A stretch of 64,000 nt of DNA from Enoplosus armatus (taxonomy: Eukaryota > Chordata > Actinopteri > Centrarchiformes > Enoplosidae), in contig NC_092197.1 in assembly GCF_043641665.1 (NCBI RefSeq), positions 17,242,148 through 17,306,147 on the forward strand, read 5' to 3'. Position 1 is the stretch's first letter. Every line of letters begins with the position of its first letter. Shown here piece after piece: positions 12,001 to 26,700 of this stretch. The notes beneath the pieces are model-generated. The model did not search any database. It was not told where the DNA came from and was given only the letters and a program-made list of their open reading frames with translations. Made by a program: the position numbers and the translations under genes.

Positions 12001-15000
12001 GAGGCTCAGTTCTATTCAAGTGTCCCTGCAAGCCAGGGCAGTTTGGCAATAACATTACGCCAGCATGCACAGTACCAAGACCCTGACACCAAAGCAGCAA
12101 AATGGAATTCAGCCATCTTTCATTTAATTATTATTACACCTGTGATTTTCCTACATGTCAAAATGTCTTCCATGGAAAAATGCCTATTTGCTTGTGTTTC
12201 ATGTCTGGCTGTTCACTTCTGCTCACATGTTGCTGCCATCTTCCTCTGTGCTGTTTTCCCATTGGCATTGCTTGTGGATTGCTTCTTGTGGCGACACAGC
12301 TATTTTGTCTTGTGGTTATTGTTTGGCGGTTGCATTGTGATGCTTTCATGCTCTGAATAGTGTTTAAACATGAATAACACTCATGTTGGAGTATTATGAA
12401 TGGGCTGATTTGGTCTTGTTGGTTTTTGTTTTAGGGCGTTTCTTATTGGATCAGAGCAGAAATGTAAACATCACTGTTGCCTCCTTCAGGTAAACATTAC
12501 AGAATTATTTTCGCTCCAAGCAATGTGTTAAATGTGACGGCTTGTTTTTACCATCAATTACATTCAAACAGCTGGGCTCTTGTTTTATTGTTTTCTCTGC
12601 TCAATTCATGAAGCTCATATCTAAGTACGGTACTGATGGTCATCTGCAGCTAATGTTCAGCTTCTGTGAATGTCGGATATTTCGCTCTTTGTCAGGTACA
12701 GAGGATTCCTCTGTATTACTCTTTATAGTCTTATGTACCTGCCAATGAGCTGGACAAAGAACTCCTGATACTTGTGTTCAGATCTAACCAGTAACAACAC
12801 GTCCCTTTTTTAAAGCGGAGTTGATTTTAACTTTTGGCTATATCACATTTTAATTTGTATACATATAAAATATATTTGCCATTGTAGCTTTAAAATCTAG
12901 CTTAGTAAATACTGTAATGTGCTGGAGAGAAACTTGGATACAGTCAGGAAACATGGAGATTAATGAAGAAACAGTGACTGCCACAAACACACAGAGCGGC
13001 TATGAAGCACTAGCAGGAGGCTGAAAGGGACTCATTCAGAGGGGAGACCCCAATCAACAGTGTGTGTGTGTGTATAGGTGAGTGTATGTCCTTGTGAATG
13101 CTGGTGTGTTGAGGGGTGGGGTCTTGTTGCTAACAGTCTCTTTGAAGGTCTTGTGTAGGTGCATTCTTGTACTGCAGTGTGAGGACGGGGTGTGTATTTA
13201 TGATGTAGATGGGGTGTTTCCCTGTATTCACTGAGAAAGAGCTTTTCTCTGGAAAGCTGCCCTGCCTGTGAAAAATCTTTTTCGACCAATGCACATCATC
13301 CATCATTGTGGCCTCTCAATAGATGGCTCTGGCCCTGACCTGAACTTTGGACAGGGCCTGTTTGCAAATTGTTCCTGAAAATCTCAACTGTAGCAAACAG
13401 GCTATTTAAAACACAATATCCTCTGTGTTGATCCACCTCCCAAGAGGAAAGCATAAATTGTATCAGGCCATGTGTATCAGCCACAAAGGTGGCTTTTTCT
13501 GAGAACTTGCAGGCAGGGCTGAACCTCCCAAAATGACGTAGTCTAAAACTAATGGTGCATTCAAGTGCTCCTCCTCAATACGTAATGTCAAACATATCCA
13601 AGTGTATCACCTGGAAGTTGGCATCAAACAATCAGCAATGTGTAGATACTGTACCAGTGGGGAAAAAAGGACAAATTTCATGATACCCCAGTTTACAGTA
13701 TGTTTAACTTCTATAAAATGGGACGGGCCTTGTGGACCAGTTTTTAGATCTGGAAAAGCAGACTTCAGAGGATCCAACCTCAGAAATTAGGACGCAGCTG
13801 TATTGTGATTAATCTGATATCCTGACCTGTGGGGGCTCTCCGCACATCATATCCCAGGTCCCGTAGTGTCCTTTGGCTTGTCTGTGAAGTCTCACAGTGT
13901 CAGTGAAGGCTGGTGTCTGAACAGTGCAGTCCTCTGACAGACCTGTTGGGGGCAGGAAAGAGCAGATGCTTGGTAACATTAGAGAAACAAGACTTCTTCT
14001 CCCCTCTTTTAAAAGGGGCTGAAATTATCTTAGTAGCAAGATTGCGAGATGCTTCTTTTTTTTTTTGTTGCATTGCATGATTTCTTTGTGTTGAAGTCAG
14101 GTCTCAGAATGCTCTGCAATGACTAATGGATGTGTACTTGGTATGAGATGAACAAGCGTGTAGACATTTCATTGGCTTTTGCAGATTACCACACCAACAA
14201 CCGTTTCCACAACATCTGAATCACTTCTGTGAAACGGACTGAAAGTGTAATTTTGGCCAGCGGTATATTCAGTAACAGTTGCTGGAGTGGAGGACAACAC
14301 GTGCACACGCCCCTATCACACACAGCTGTGTCATCCCTCAAAACAGGAAGATGTTGGCTTGTTGGAGGACAGATTTTCATGCGGTTGCTATGGCTCCTGC
14401 CCCTCCCAGATGAAATAACAATAGAAGCAGCTCTCAAAGCCCTCTGCAACATGCGTGTGTTTTTAGGAAGTTGGTTCTTATCATGTGGTTGTATTTAAGT
14501 GGTGAAAATGCATCACTAGCTGAAGAGCTGCCTCTCTCAAGGCCACAGCACTGAGGGACACTGAGTGCTGAAAGTCATAACATCCCTCACAAAAGAGTGT
14601 AAACAGGTGTATGGAATAAAACATCCCTATAATTAGAAGTTTGTCCTTCAGAGCAGTTCCTCCTTTGAACAAAAGTGACTGATGCCTCAGTTGCATTTTC
14701 TCCTTTGGTCCACAAGAGTCAGTCCTTCTGACGCACAAATGTGTAATTAAAGGATAGATCGTCTGTTTTTCAACCCAGCCCTTATTAGAATGTTGTTAAC
14801 CATCATTTATACCTTTTATACCTTTTTTTAAAAAGCTTACCTATCTGCTTCAGCTTGTCATTGGGCCTAAATACTTACATCAAGTGCTGTACAGTTTCAA
14901 TGGTGAAACATTACATTAACAACAGGCTGTTTATGATGACAGTGTCTGTCGAGTTGTTTTGTCTGTGGCTGTGAGTCTGTGACTCAGAGGAGGCTGACAA

Positions 15001-16041
15001 AGACAGGAAGTGACCAAGGAGTGAGGGGGGGGGGGGGGGGACAGAGCCAGACAGGAAGCTGTCTTTGCTCTCAGCTCACTAACTCTTTGCTGACAGGCTG
15101 AGGGTCGACATGTTAGCTTGTTTTGGCACAAGTTTCCATGAGAATTCACTGGACACTGGAAGTTAGAGGCGCAGTGGGAAAATAGCGGCAGACAGCTGCC
15201 ATATCGGCAAGTGACCAGCCATCAGGTCAAATGCATAGAAAAGTGTCTGAGGTGAAGTGTCTGTCTATTTGGATGGTTTCAGATAGCTGAATCCTAATGG
15301 AAAAGGAATTTTACTTTCTCTGCCAAAACCAGCATGCTGCTGGTTTAGCTTACACTTTAGCCTTGGCTGCACCACGGGCCGTCCTATCTTCTCCTTTTAA
15401 AGCTTAAAGCAAACATTCAAGTTCTCTTAAACTCTTGATACATTTGTTTTTTACTCATGTTAGCTAGCTAGTTGCACCGGTAATAGGAACACAGCACATG
15501 TGGCTCAAGTAGCTAAGTGGGTGATGGTGACTGCTGGCTTACTGTTGTTGTGGGCGCGACAGGGAGCAAAGAGAAAAGATGCAGCAAACACAGACTGTGC
15601 CAATATCAAGTAATACTAATTAGAGCCCCTACAATAAAATAAAATAAATAGTAATAGTAAATAAGTATTATTCAACTTTTTCATAATCATATTGTTTACT
15701 TGTGGCCTGGTGGCTGAGAGCCATTGGGCTACAGCATTCAGTCTTGGTGGGTGCTGTTTGGTTTTCACTCTCTACATTACAAGGTTGCACAGTGTTACTA
15801 AGAATTAATCAGTAATCTGAACAACACTTTTAGGGCACAAACTATGGCCAGATCACCAGTGTGAAATGCCTGAAGTGATTTCTTCTACATTCTCAGCCTT
15901 TTGCTCACTTGAAGAGAAATTTCCTCTTGATGATGAAAAGGGAAAATATTTTTTGACGATTTGCCAGGCCTGTAAACCACTACACATTCTCCATGGGTCT
16001 CCAAGCTAGATCAAGGAACAGATTACAGTTTCCCTGCACTA

Positions 16042-16072
<31 letters not shown>

Positions 16073-17734
16073 GTGTGTGTGTGCGCGCGTTGTGTATAAA
16101 TAGAACATGTGGCAGCACTTACCACGGTCTTTTTATTTGAGGCATTTCCCTCCCTGCCTTATTCACCACACTCTGGTTGGTGGGATTTTAGCAGCAGCCA
16201 TGGATGAGTTCCCAGGCCTTCACATCCACAAATGTGTGTGTGTATTTCTCTCTGAGTTAAATATATTTGACATTTTAAGAACCATTTAAGCATTTGGATG
16301 TAAAATATGGTCTGATTTAGACTTCAGGCCACCTGCCTTCTCCTTGTAGCAGGTTCTTTCAGACCCTCACACTGCTGCTGCTCCTATCGACATGCATGAG
16401 AAGGATTTCCCCATATGGTGCAGCCCTATGGAACCAGCCAAACCCACAGTACAATAAACACTCATTGAAACACACCATCAGCCGCAGACATCACAAACAC
16501 ATGACGGAATAAGTCCTAACATGCGATTTTAGTAGATTCTTGCCTCCAGTAGCAGCAAATGAGTGAATGCAGGACACCCTGTATTGGTTTATTAGTATAT
16601 ACTCTGGTAACAACGCCATCGAGTACATGAATGTCAGGATTTTGAGTCATATAGCATGCTGAGAAGCATGCTGCTCTGTTACTGACAAGCCATAAACCTG
16701 GGTTGAAATGGGCTTTCGTCCTTTGAATGTGCCCATCGCAGGTCTCTTCTTGCTGCGTGGAATTAGTCTGAGGTCTGTGGCTCAGAGCAGAGGGCTGGTG
16801 ACTGGTTTTAAAGGCTGTGGGGGTGGAGAGTTGGCTGTGATTGATGGTCCTCTAGTGGCCTAGCAGCAGCTCAGAGCAGTCTTTGTAATACTAATGCAGT
16901 GCAGCATCAGCCTGACTGCTGCTCTACTGACTGCTGGTCAAGTATCCATCATAAGGGCTGAAACTGATGATTATTTTATCATCGATGAATCTGTGGATTT
17001 GTTTTTTAAAATTAATTGATGAATTGTGAAAAAAGGTCAAAAGAATTATACATTTCGAGAGCCCAAGATGATGTCCTCATATTATTTGTTTTTCCTGACC
17101 AACATTTCAAAATCAAAAGATGTTAAATGATCAATGATATAAAATTATAAGCAGCAAATATTCCCGGTGCAGTGCAGTAGATGACTGTGAATCCACTGAA
17201 AGCCGAGCTTTTTCAGACCAATCAGATTGGCTGCAGCTTCGTGTTGTGCAGAATAGTGCGCTGAGGTCAAATGTTAACTGAGCTGATTAACAGGGTGCTT
17301 TGCAAATCCTCCTGTTAAGGTGATGCAAAGCAGCAGCTGATCGTTTTATTGGAGAGCTACTAAGGATAAAACAACAAGAAGTGTTTCAAATAGACCTTCA
17401 GTGTGTCGGTTTAAACATTTAACTTGTGGTTCTTACTTATCAAAGCCAGCTGAATAGTGTCAGTGTTCAGCTGAAGGACTGCTTTGCATGAAGCTTCTGT
17501 GCTGCCAGCAGGTTACTCTTTATGGGCACTGCAGCATTTTCTATAACTGACATGCTCCGTATGATTCAGAAGTGAATTCAGTGGTAATTTCTCCCTTGGG
17601 TGCAAAGCCTCTGATGCTTCCTACATCCAGATAAAATTGCTTTTAATGATTTAATATTAAAAAAGTGTTATTTCCAAAATCTTTAAATCTGCCCTGTTGG
17701 AAATGGTGGCATGTACAGCTAGTGTAAATGTGTA

Positions 17735-17776
<42 letters not shown>

Positions 17777-20700
17777 AGTCCAGTGAATAAAATAAACTCA
17801 TTCTGGCTGTAAAAACCATTTATCACCCCCTGGAAAAGTCTTTTACCGGTTCTGGTTTTCCTCAAAACACCAGCATGACAGAGGTGAGACTGGGCGTGTC
17901 AGCACAGGCCAAAAACATGAATGCCAATCCACACTGACACCAGCCATGGTGACAGTAAAACAGCAACCCACTCTGTTCCTTACAACATATTCCTGGAGCC
18001 CAGCCTCACAGCTGGAATGTATGGCAGGGACTCTTACGTTTACTGAGCACGCCCGAACAGGTAGTGTTGGGAAGTAAAGGGAGAGCTAGACTGGATACAG
18101 ACAGAGGCTGATTTTGTTTTACAGTCACAATGTGTGCGCACTAAAGTTGGTGTTTGGTTTCTAATTCATTTGCCCCTCGGCCGGTTCAGACCAAAACTTT
18201 CCTAAACTGAAGAAATGAAAACTTTTGGGCTTGCATTGGATGTTTTCAAACTATTACTTATGACAGCTGTTAGCATGTGTGCTCAAGCAGAAGGCTTTAA
18301 ATGCAACACAGTTGGTTGCCGTAATATTTGGCTAAGTGCAAAACAAGGTTGAATCAGGTTGAGCAACTCTGTCAGCCTGGTGATGAACTTAGAGCCGGTG
18401 TGTTGTTTCATTCCAGATGAAGTTTCGTTGTATTTATTCATGGTACTGGATTGTTTTGGCTTTAACTTACAGTGGGAACCACATTTACCATTTAGGTGCT
18501 GAGTGATTTGATTTAGCTGACTTGATGATTACAATGAGCACGTGATGTTCCATCCTAAGAATCACATTTACAGATAATTTAGCCATACATTAACTTTCAC
18601 ACGAGAAAATCTGCAGAGGCCTAAAAGCTCAAACAACTCAAACAAAATTATCATTATGTGTGCACGCTCATGGGTATGTAAAACCACATACTTGTGTATG
18701 TTTGTGCTTGAAAAATAGGGTCAGCTAAGATAAAGTATTTTCTTTGTGGGTCAAATCATCCATGTACTTAAGAATGTGGATGTTAGCTGTTGCCAAAATG
18801 TCTTATAGTCAGTATTAAGTTACTGAAGCATGTATTATTCCCCACAGTTAAATAAAATAATCTGTTTGACGGAACTTTGGCTAAAATAATGTATTGACCA
18901 GATATGGTTAATATCTTTCAAGTCATAATAATCATTGTAGATTGATCAATAATGTAGAGAAGATGTATTTAGGTCCCATAATGTAAAGTTGTCTATAGCA
19001 AATGTAATGATGTGGATTTATTTACAATAATATGTCATTATGTGTATCTTAGATTCAAAGATTCCTGTAAAAGAAAATTGGTAACAGTAAATGTCAACAT
19101 TATCTGTGAGTGTTTGGTAAATAAAACCTTTATAGATATGGTCATGAATTCATAATTTGTGTGAGAACCTTTTATAAATAATCTGTGCACGATCTACAAT
19201 CCCCGTCAACACCACCTGTCTTTGCAGCCAGTAGGATCCAAACAAGCCCAATCATGTTCACTGCAGCAGCCATTTGTTTATCGCTGAATCTCTGTAGTTT
19301 TGTATTTTTATCTCAGCTTCCCCAAGCTTCCCGCTCATTCTAATTCTCTTTGTCTCAAGTCTAAATAAAGCACACTGAATGTGAGATCACGCACTCACAT
19401 GCACGTGCATGCACGCACATAACCACAAAAATGTCACTTTCAAAGTTTAAATTAAAATATATCCGCCAATTAAAACTTAGTGTATACTTTGCAGTCAACA
19501 CGCCATGCGGTAAACAAGGTTTGGAAGCAGGTCAATCATTTATAGCACTTTAGATCCTTCTACACAAAGCCCAAGTTGTCTTTCCAAGCCAAGAGATACA
19601 GTATGACGACATGACAAAAAAATGTGAACTACATTATGTTTGCGCATCCTCCGGCATGTCTCTGCCTTCTATGTCTCAACACAATGAGACATGAGTCATG
19701 CAATCACGGAGACCTTAATAGCAGATCAAGAGTAGTTCTCCACCCTGAAAAGTCAAACATCTGCAAAATGCACCGCAGTATCCTCCAAAATACCATCAAT
19801 TCACTAATAAAAGATAGCAATAATGGCAGAAACAGGTAATTAAAAAACAGTACGTTTCTCACTAAATATGGTTAAATATGAAACAGGAGAAATTAGAAAT
19901 ATAAGCCTGTCTCAAATATAAGTTCTCTGTAACGTTGAGTAAACAAAGTCCCCGCCCACTGTTTGAGGGACGCAGATCATCTATCCGGGCCGTGAATTTT
20001 GTAACATTTGTAGCTCTGAGCCAATGACAACATGTCACACTGTAACCAAGACCAATTATAAAAAACAAACGAACAAATACACATCATTCCTGCAGCATCT
20101 CGTATTTACAAAACGTACAAATGGCTCACTCAGATGGCATGTAAAGGCTGCACACTGTGACACACACACACACACACACTGACACACACCCTCATCTGGA
20201 CCGCCAACAAAGGTAGAGAGGCAGAGAGACGCACTCAGGGTGGAGCACAGAGAGAGGAAGACAAATGGTGTTCATGTCCAGTAAGCTCTGGACAACTGAA
20301 TTTATCCATTTATCTCGTGATCTCATCACAATTTTCAATAAATAATCAGAATTTTTATAATCAATGAAAAGCTTTTTTTCCAGTCAAATTGGAGAGGATT
20401 TGCTAGTGAAGCCATTGTGTACTTGTGTACAGTGTGTATTGTTACCATTGTTACTGTGTCTGACGCAGTCCTGCAGCACAGCGTGCCACTTCTTCTGCTC
20501 CTTCTCTGTCATCACACAGAAGTAGTGGTGGCGGGCATGCGGGTGCCACAGGATGAGGGGGAACTGGGTCACACACTTGATAAACGGATTAGTGCCCACT
20601 TTGGCCTTGATACCTACAAGTCACATGGCAGAACGAGAATGAGAAGGTACAAGAATTAGAAAGCGCTTTAGAGACAATAAGGAAGAAAACAAAACAAGCA

Positions 20701-23700
20701 GATGCATATATATGCATAAATATGTAAAGATAAGTTCTGTAAAATATCTGTTGATTTGAATAAATTAAATCAACATTTTCAGTCTTTACTTTGAATTGAT
20801 GATTTTGCTCACCATCATGGCCAAAAAAAAACTGACTCTGATACATTTGGGTGAAAAAGAGACATGTACTGAAGTGTAACAAAAAACATAGAAAAGAAAG
20901 AAGAACAAGAAAATCACACAAAAATAAATGCACAGAAAGTTATTCTGCCCATATTTTTTCAAAACAATAGTCAATAAACAATAACATGGCATTAATGGCC
21001 TGCCAAAAGTCAACTTATGTATGTTATAAGTAAAACAAGTGCAGACAGACTATACTCTGTTTTGTCATTTATTGTCATTGATTCTTTTCTTTGCCCTTTT
21101 CCTACCTGGCAGGCTGCTATTAATCAGCTCCATGTATTCCTCCATTGACGTCAGGGCCTTGTACCCAGCGCAGTTGATGGTTGCTTTCGGGTGAAGGCCC
21201 CGCTCGTGTGCCTATTCGAGAGGTGACAAACGCAGCAAACTGTTTCAACGCGAAAGTGCTCAAATCACAGAATCAAACCGCTGTTTAGTCGAGGGAGAAG
21301 TGCACTCACTGTTTTGCTCTCATAGAGTCTGATGGTGTAGCTGTTTGGCACAGATACAAAGCGATTCCTCCACTTCCGATTCTCCTCCAGATACTGAAAC
21401 AGACTGCCTGAGAAGATGGACCGGCCTGCCAGAGGGTCCTGAAAAATCACAGAGACACTTAGCACTAAAGCACAATGCATCTTGTGATACAAAGCACAAT
21501 AGGTGTGTACTACTTGTGTTAATTAGATCTTTCATAAAAATGTAGGTTTCATTGCTCTCACAATTCATTAATTGTCTCAGTCAGATCACTTTAACTCTGC
21601 AGGAGACCTGAGGCTTAATTGGTGTTTCCAAATATGTGGGGATGGCGATTTTTGTCAAGTGTTTACACAAGCATACACACCACCCACTTTGTTTTCAGAT
21701 TTCCTGTCTTACATCAAATAATACTGCGACTGCTGAGAGAGGAAGGAAATAACGAAGGCGACAGAAGGGAGAGGAAACATAGAGGTGCTCGTGTTAGAAA
21801 ACAGATTTGCTGCTGTTTGCTTGCAGGAAAACCGCAAATGATCTGTGGCTTTTGTGTGCATGAGTGACAGGGTCACATCAGAAAGAAAGGGATGATCCCT
21901 CCCAATGTTAAGTGAGGTGATGTAATCAGTTTAAACAGTTGTGGTGCAAATGGTGTATTCATAATACAAATTTCAGTGCGGTTTTCATATTATTGTATAT
22001 TTTTAGTCCAATGTTTTTAAATCATCGAAGTAAACCAAGACAAATCAGCAGATTTGAAAAACGGAGCCATAGTTTCTTGTGTGCGTATGTTTGTGAGGGA
22101 TTTGTTTACATCATGGCATTAAGCACACAAGCAGCTGTCCTGTACACAGAGAAGAGTAGATGAGCTGCCATAAGAGAATTCCAAACAGCACCTCTGTTCA
22201 TGTGTGAAATGTGCTCCACTTCCTCTTCAACCAAAAAGATGAGGAGAATACAAAAACTATAGAGTGGTAGAGCAGAGGGCTCGCTTGTTAGGTAATGTGT
22301 TGGTACATAGACCCTAAAGAATGAGCTCATTCATGCATCATATATAACTTCGAGCTCTGTTTGCCTAACAAAGACTACATTGATGCAAGTGTATGGTGTG
22401 CACAAATCGTTTAGCGACAAACAACGGTTTGAATTTGTCCCTCTTCGATTTCAAAGAGGAAGCTGGAGAAATTCAAATGAGTTAAATTATAATGCTAATT
22501 TTGATCACTGGAACCACATTTTTAAATTGTTAAATTTGCAATGACATCAGGGGTAAAAAAAAAACAAAAAAACACAATTCCTGTAGGACAGGAAGACAGA
22601 CACTTTTGGTAACTGAAGTTTAATGATAATTTGTTATTTTTTCATATTTTGGCCATAGCTCCTATCAGTAATTATAACATTGTACTCACCAATTTGAGTG
22701 CTTAGATCTGGAAACATGGCGACATTGCTAAAAACTGTCAGATGGGTCAAGAAATAAATCCAAATAAAGTGGTTTAGATAATCTGGATAAATTGTTTATT
22801 TGTTTACAGCCCTTCTGATTTTCTGACCGTTTGTTGCCCCGTTGGACTTTGTTGTAGCAATGTTGCTGTGCAGCAATTACTTTGGGGAATACAGTGTTAC
22901 CATAATATGCACTTGCCTTTCTGTGAAGCAGCTGTGACTGCGTTCCTCCCCCTCCTTCTATCTCAAAGCGGACGCTGTTGAAGAGAGCGACCGCGTACTG
23001 CTGCTCATACACATCACTGAACTCCTTCATCACATCTCTGGTCCGAGCTGCAGGAGGACACGCAGACACGAGATCAGGAAACATCCATACCACACAAACA
23101 TATTACACTATTCATTTTCAATAGCACTTTTATTGAAGCCTCCAGTAGAGTGAAAAATTCCCTCTTATGTCTTATAGTTTTATTACAATGGAGGGCATCT
23201 GTATCAAAAGGTAAACATTTCAGATTTAAACCCCCCCTGCAGTGAAACACTAATGAAGAAAGCTTACATTAAATGGGAAAAAATCATTTTGGTTCAAACA
23301 AAGTCGAGAACAGATCAACAATTAATTTCAGACAGACTTGAGAAAAGTCTTGGCTGATTTCTACATGAATCTCTGAGGGTGATTTTATTCTAACTCTATT
23401 TTTGGCAAACTAGTCGGTATTGCCATTTCAATTTCTTTGCTATTAGCTGAGTGTATGTGGGGAGCTGCAATTCTCCAGTGAAGCCGTACTATCTCGCCAT
23501 GTCAGAGAAGCCTCAACCTTCAGTGCATCTATCAGCTCTTTATGAAAAGCGGCATATGATAACATTTAAAGTGGGCCTTTCAGACAGAAAACATAGTGAC
23601 TCTTGTGCAGCGCTCAAAGAGACGCCTAACATGTATTATCAGCACAGTTAATTGTATATCCTGGCTGTCTGGCACCGCTCTGTCATTGGTGGAACTTTCG

Positions 23701-26700
23701 GGATGGAAAGCTTTTGCATAGTTAGAATATAACTGCCGTTAAAAGTTGTTTGAATGTAATTACTGCTTGGCAGAAATTTGTACATTTTCATGACCGCTTT
23801 CTCAATATTCTCAAGCTTTTTAGACCTACTTACATATTCAGGCCCTCCATGTTTTTATGGCGGCACCATTCAATCAAATAGAAATGTTCTAGATGTTTTA
23901 CTTATCACTTTATACTTATTTCCAGCCAAATTTAGCCTGAGCCTCAAAATGATTATCATTATAAATCAAATATGTTTGGGTTGTGGACTGTTGGTCGGAC
24001 AAAGACGTGGAAATTGTGACAATCTCATTATTTCCAGACACAATAAACTAAACGGATAATGAAATAATTGCGAGTCTCACTGGAGTCTCACTATGGGTAT
24101 CGATTCATTTGAATCAGTGTTTTCCTGTATCGCATATAGATCCTTTCCACAGCTTGACTCAGCATTTCTTTTCCACAACTGTCTACAAGCAGCATCCTAA
24201 TAAATAGTCCAAGAGCCTGCAGGAGGGGACGTGAGCCTTTCCCACGTTTCAGTGCTGGAAAAAAGAGTCAGTTTGCGAGCCGATCGGTGTGTTTGGCTCA
24301 GTCAGCAGCAGACAGTGTTGACTATGATCTGTTTATGGAGGGAACAACACAGGAAAGAGGGAGCCGGCCTGCAGTGGGAGAGCAGGAAGGAAAGAGCTGA
24401 CAGGACAGGATAGACACAGAGAGAATGTGGAGGAGACAGGGGAGAGGGGACAGGGACACACAGACTTATTAAAAACACTGAGTCATACCAGGGGGAGATG
24501 GGTGGACAGGTTGGAGGAAATATGAAGGAAGATTGTGAGAAAGCTGAAACAAAGACTCCTCCTGAATCCACTGTTTAGTAAACCTTAATACTTTTTTGTA
24601 GGACTTGGGGAGCTCCGTATTTGTCCGATTTCTGGCTTCAAATAATTTGCCACTTTTTTAAATTGCAAATCAGATAACACTCAGTGTAAATGTCCACCAA
24701 GTATGTGCTGGCTAAGGGGGCTTCGATTCCAAACGTGCAGAGAGTCGGTACTTTCCACTGGTTGTCTTGCTTTGCCAAAGTCAGCAGACTGGATAGCTGT
24801 ACACGGACAGCCTTTTGAGCACTTGGAAATTGGAATTTGGGAACAAAGACCACATCATAAATCACACTCAATCCTCTGTTTCAACCTGTGTAGGCATGCC
24901 AAAATGTTCAGTTAAATCCCTCCATCCACTTCATCATTTGCTAGTTATTTCCTGTTGCTCTTGTCATATTGTCATACAAGAACCACAGAGAAAACTGACC
25001 GAGTCATCAGACGCCCCAACAATGCCCCCCACACTGACTCACAAATACCTGAAGTAATTGAGTTTATAACCCCGCTGTTCACTCAATCCCAGATTCTTGC
25101 CATCGTCTTGAGCCCTTGTTTCATCCTTCCACAGTCAATTCTGTGTTCTGAATAGACTAATAACTAGCAGTAGATCAATAGTAAGAGATGTAGATGTTGT
25201 TACCAGCGCACACAATCATACCTACACTCTCACATGTTCGAATGGAAGCAGATTCTGATGATGGGTCTGATGATATGACCACAAAGTCGATCATCGATCT
25301 TTGGCCTGAGATCTTCTGCTACGAAGTACACGTGTGAATCATCTTAGCTCCAATATTCTGTTGTGGCCAATCCATGACTAGCACATCAGTCCAATAACAC
25401 AGCACCTCTCAGGTTCAGAACGGGCAGGCCATTACTCCCAATCCCACTCCCCTCAAGAAACTCTGTGGGTGGATAGAATCAGAATCAGAATCAGAAATAC
25501 TGAATTGATCCCCGGGGAAATTGTACAATAGATAGGTTTTGGGGTCGGGTGCACTGTCAGCTGGGCGGCAGGCAAAGGTGGGGTCCTAGGCGTGTTTACC
25601 CCTGTCATTTCAGACTAGTTGTATGGAGTGTGTACCGCTGTGTTGGGGTTCTATCCGGCTCTTTGTGGTGTTATGGTGGTTTCACTTGAGTACTATATAT
25701 CCCTGTAGTCCAATAGCACTTCTAGCAAGCAGGGTCCCAGTCACACAAACTGCACAGCATCTGACAGGAAAACTGAGATCAGTCTGTATTGAAGCAGCTG
25801 TGTGGAGTGTTTCCCCATTAGCATTTTAGCCAAACAGCTTTGAAAGGCATTAAATCATCATCTCTTCAGAAACATTATTTGTTATTAACCAGTAAAATGC
25901 ACGACTGATGTGGTGTTGACATAACCTGGTCTGCATCGTTCACTCCCTGCTTTTGCTTTTATTCTGGTTCTGTGACATATTTGAGAAGCAACCGCAACTC
26001 TTCATTGTGGCTGAATTTAACATCATTAGCCCGTAGAGAAACAAGCACATAGTCTCGTCTCTCTTAAGCGTAAAAGCAATTATGGAATGAACTGTGTGCG
26101 TGACCACACAGCTATGATTTTGCTTTTGTACTGTCTGTGTTGTGTGCGTGCATATTGCGTCTGCGTTGTTGTGTGGGCTCATGAGGGAGGAGATCATTTC
26201 GTGAGAATGTGCTTGGGCAGCGAGGATGAAGAAGTCACCTTGTTTTTTTTGGGAGGAACACACTCCAAACAAGACTCCCATGGCAGAAATGCTGAGTAGT
26301 CTTCACTCACACACACGCAAAGCGCACACCCATTCCAAAGACAGACCTGGACAAATGAGAGCTAGGTACACTAATGTTCACTCGTGATTCAAAGTGCTTT
26401 AAAAGGCATGTCACCTGTTGTGCTTTGTAAAGTGCTTGGAAAGATGCCTCGATGAGAGCAAAAGATCTACAAAAAGGGGGGGTTGAGACGAGGCAGTGTG
26501 TGAGAGACAGACGGCAGTTTCAGCTATTAATCTCGACATGACATGTTTCTACCTGCTTTACTTCTGCAGCTTCACTCGTTGTCTTCTGCTCCCCCCCCCC
26601 TCCTCTGACTCTGACTCTTCTCTTCATGTGTATAAAAAATATTGCACTATATTCTGTAATCTAGCTTCAAAGGTGTTTTTTTTTTATTTTTTAATCATAA

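Larger units (their letters stand above)
13943..20445 (-). other. niban2 intron 5, 6.5 kb
   Basis: The longest niban2 intron. It contains TG runs at 16042-16084 and 17739-17772, a CA run at 20161-20179, a G homopolymer near 15028-15041 and a dispersed repeat at about 16957-17165. The rest is AT-rich sequence without a supported exon. Confidence 0.6.
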
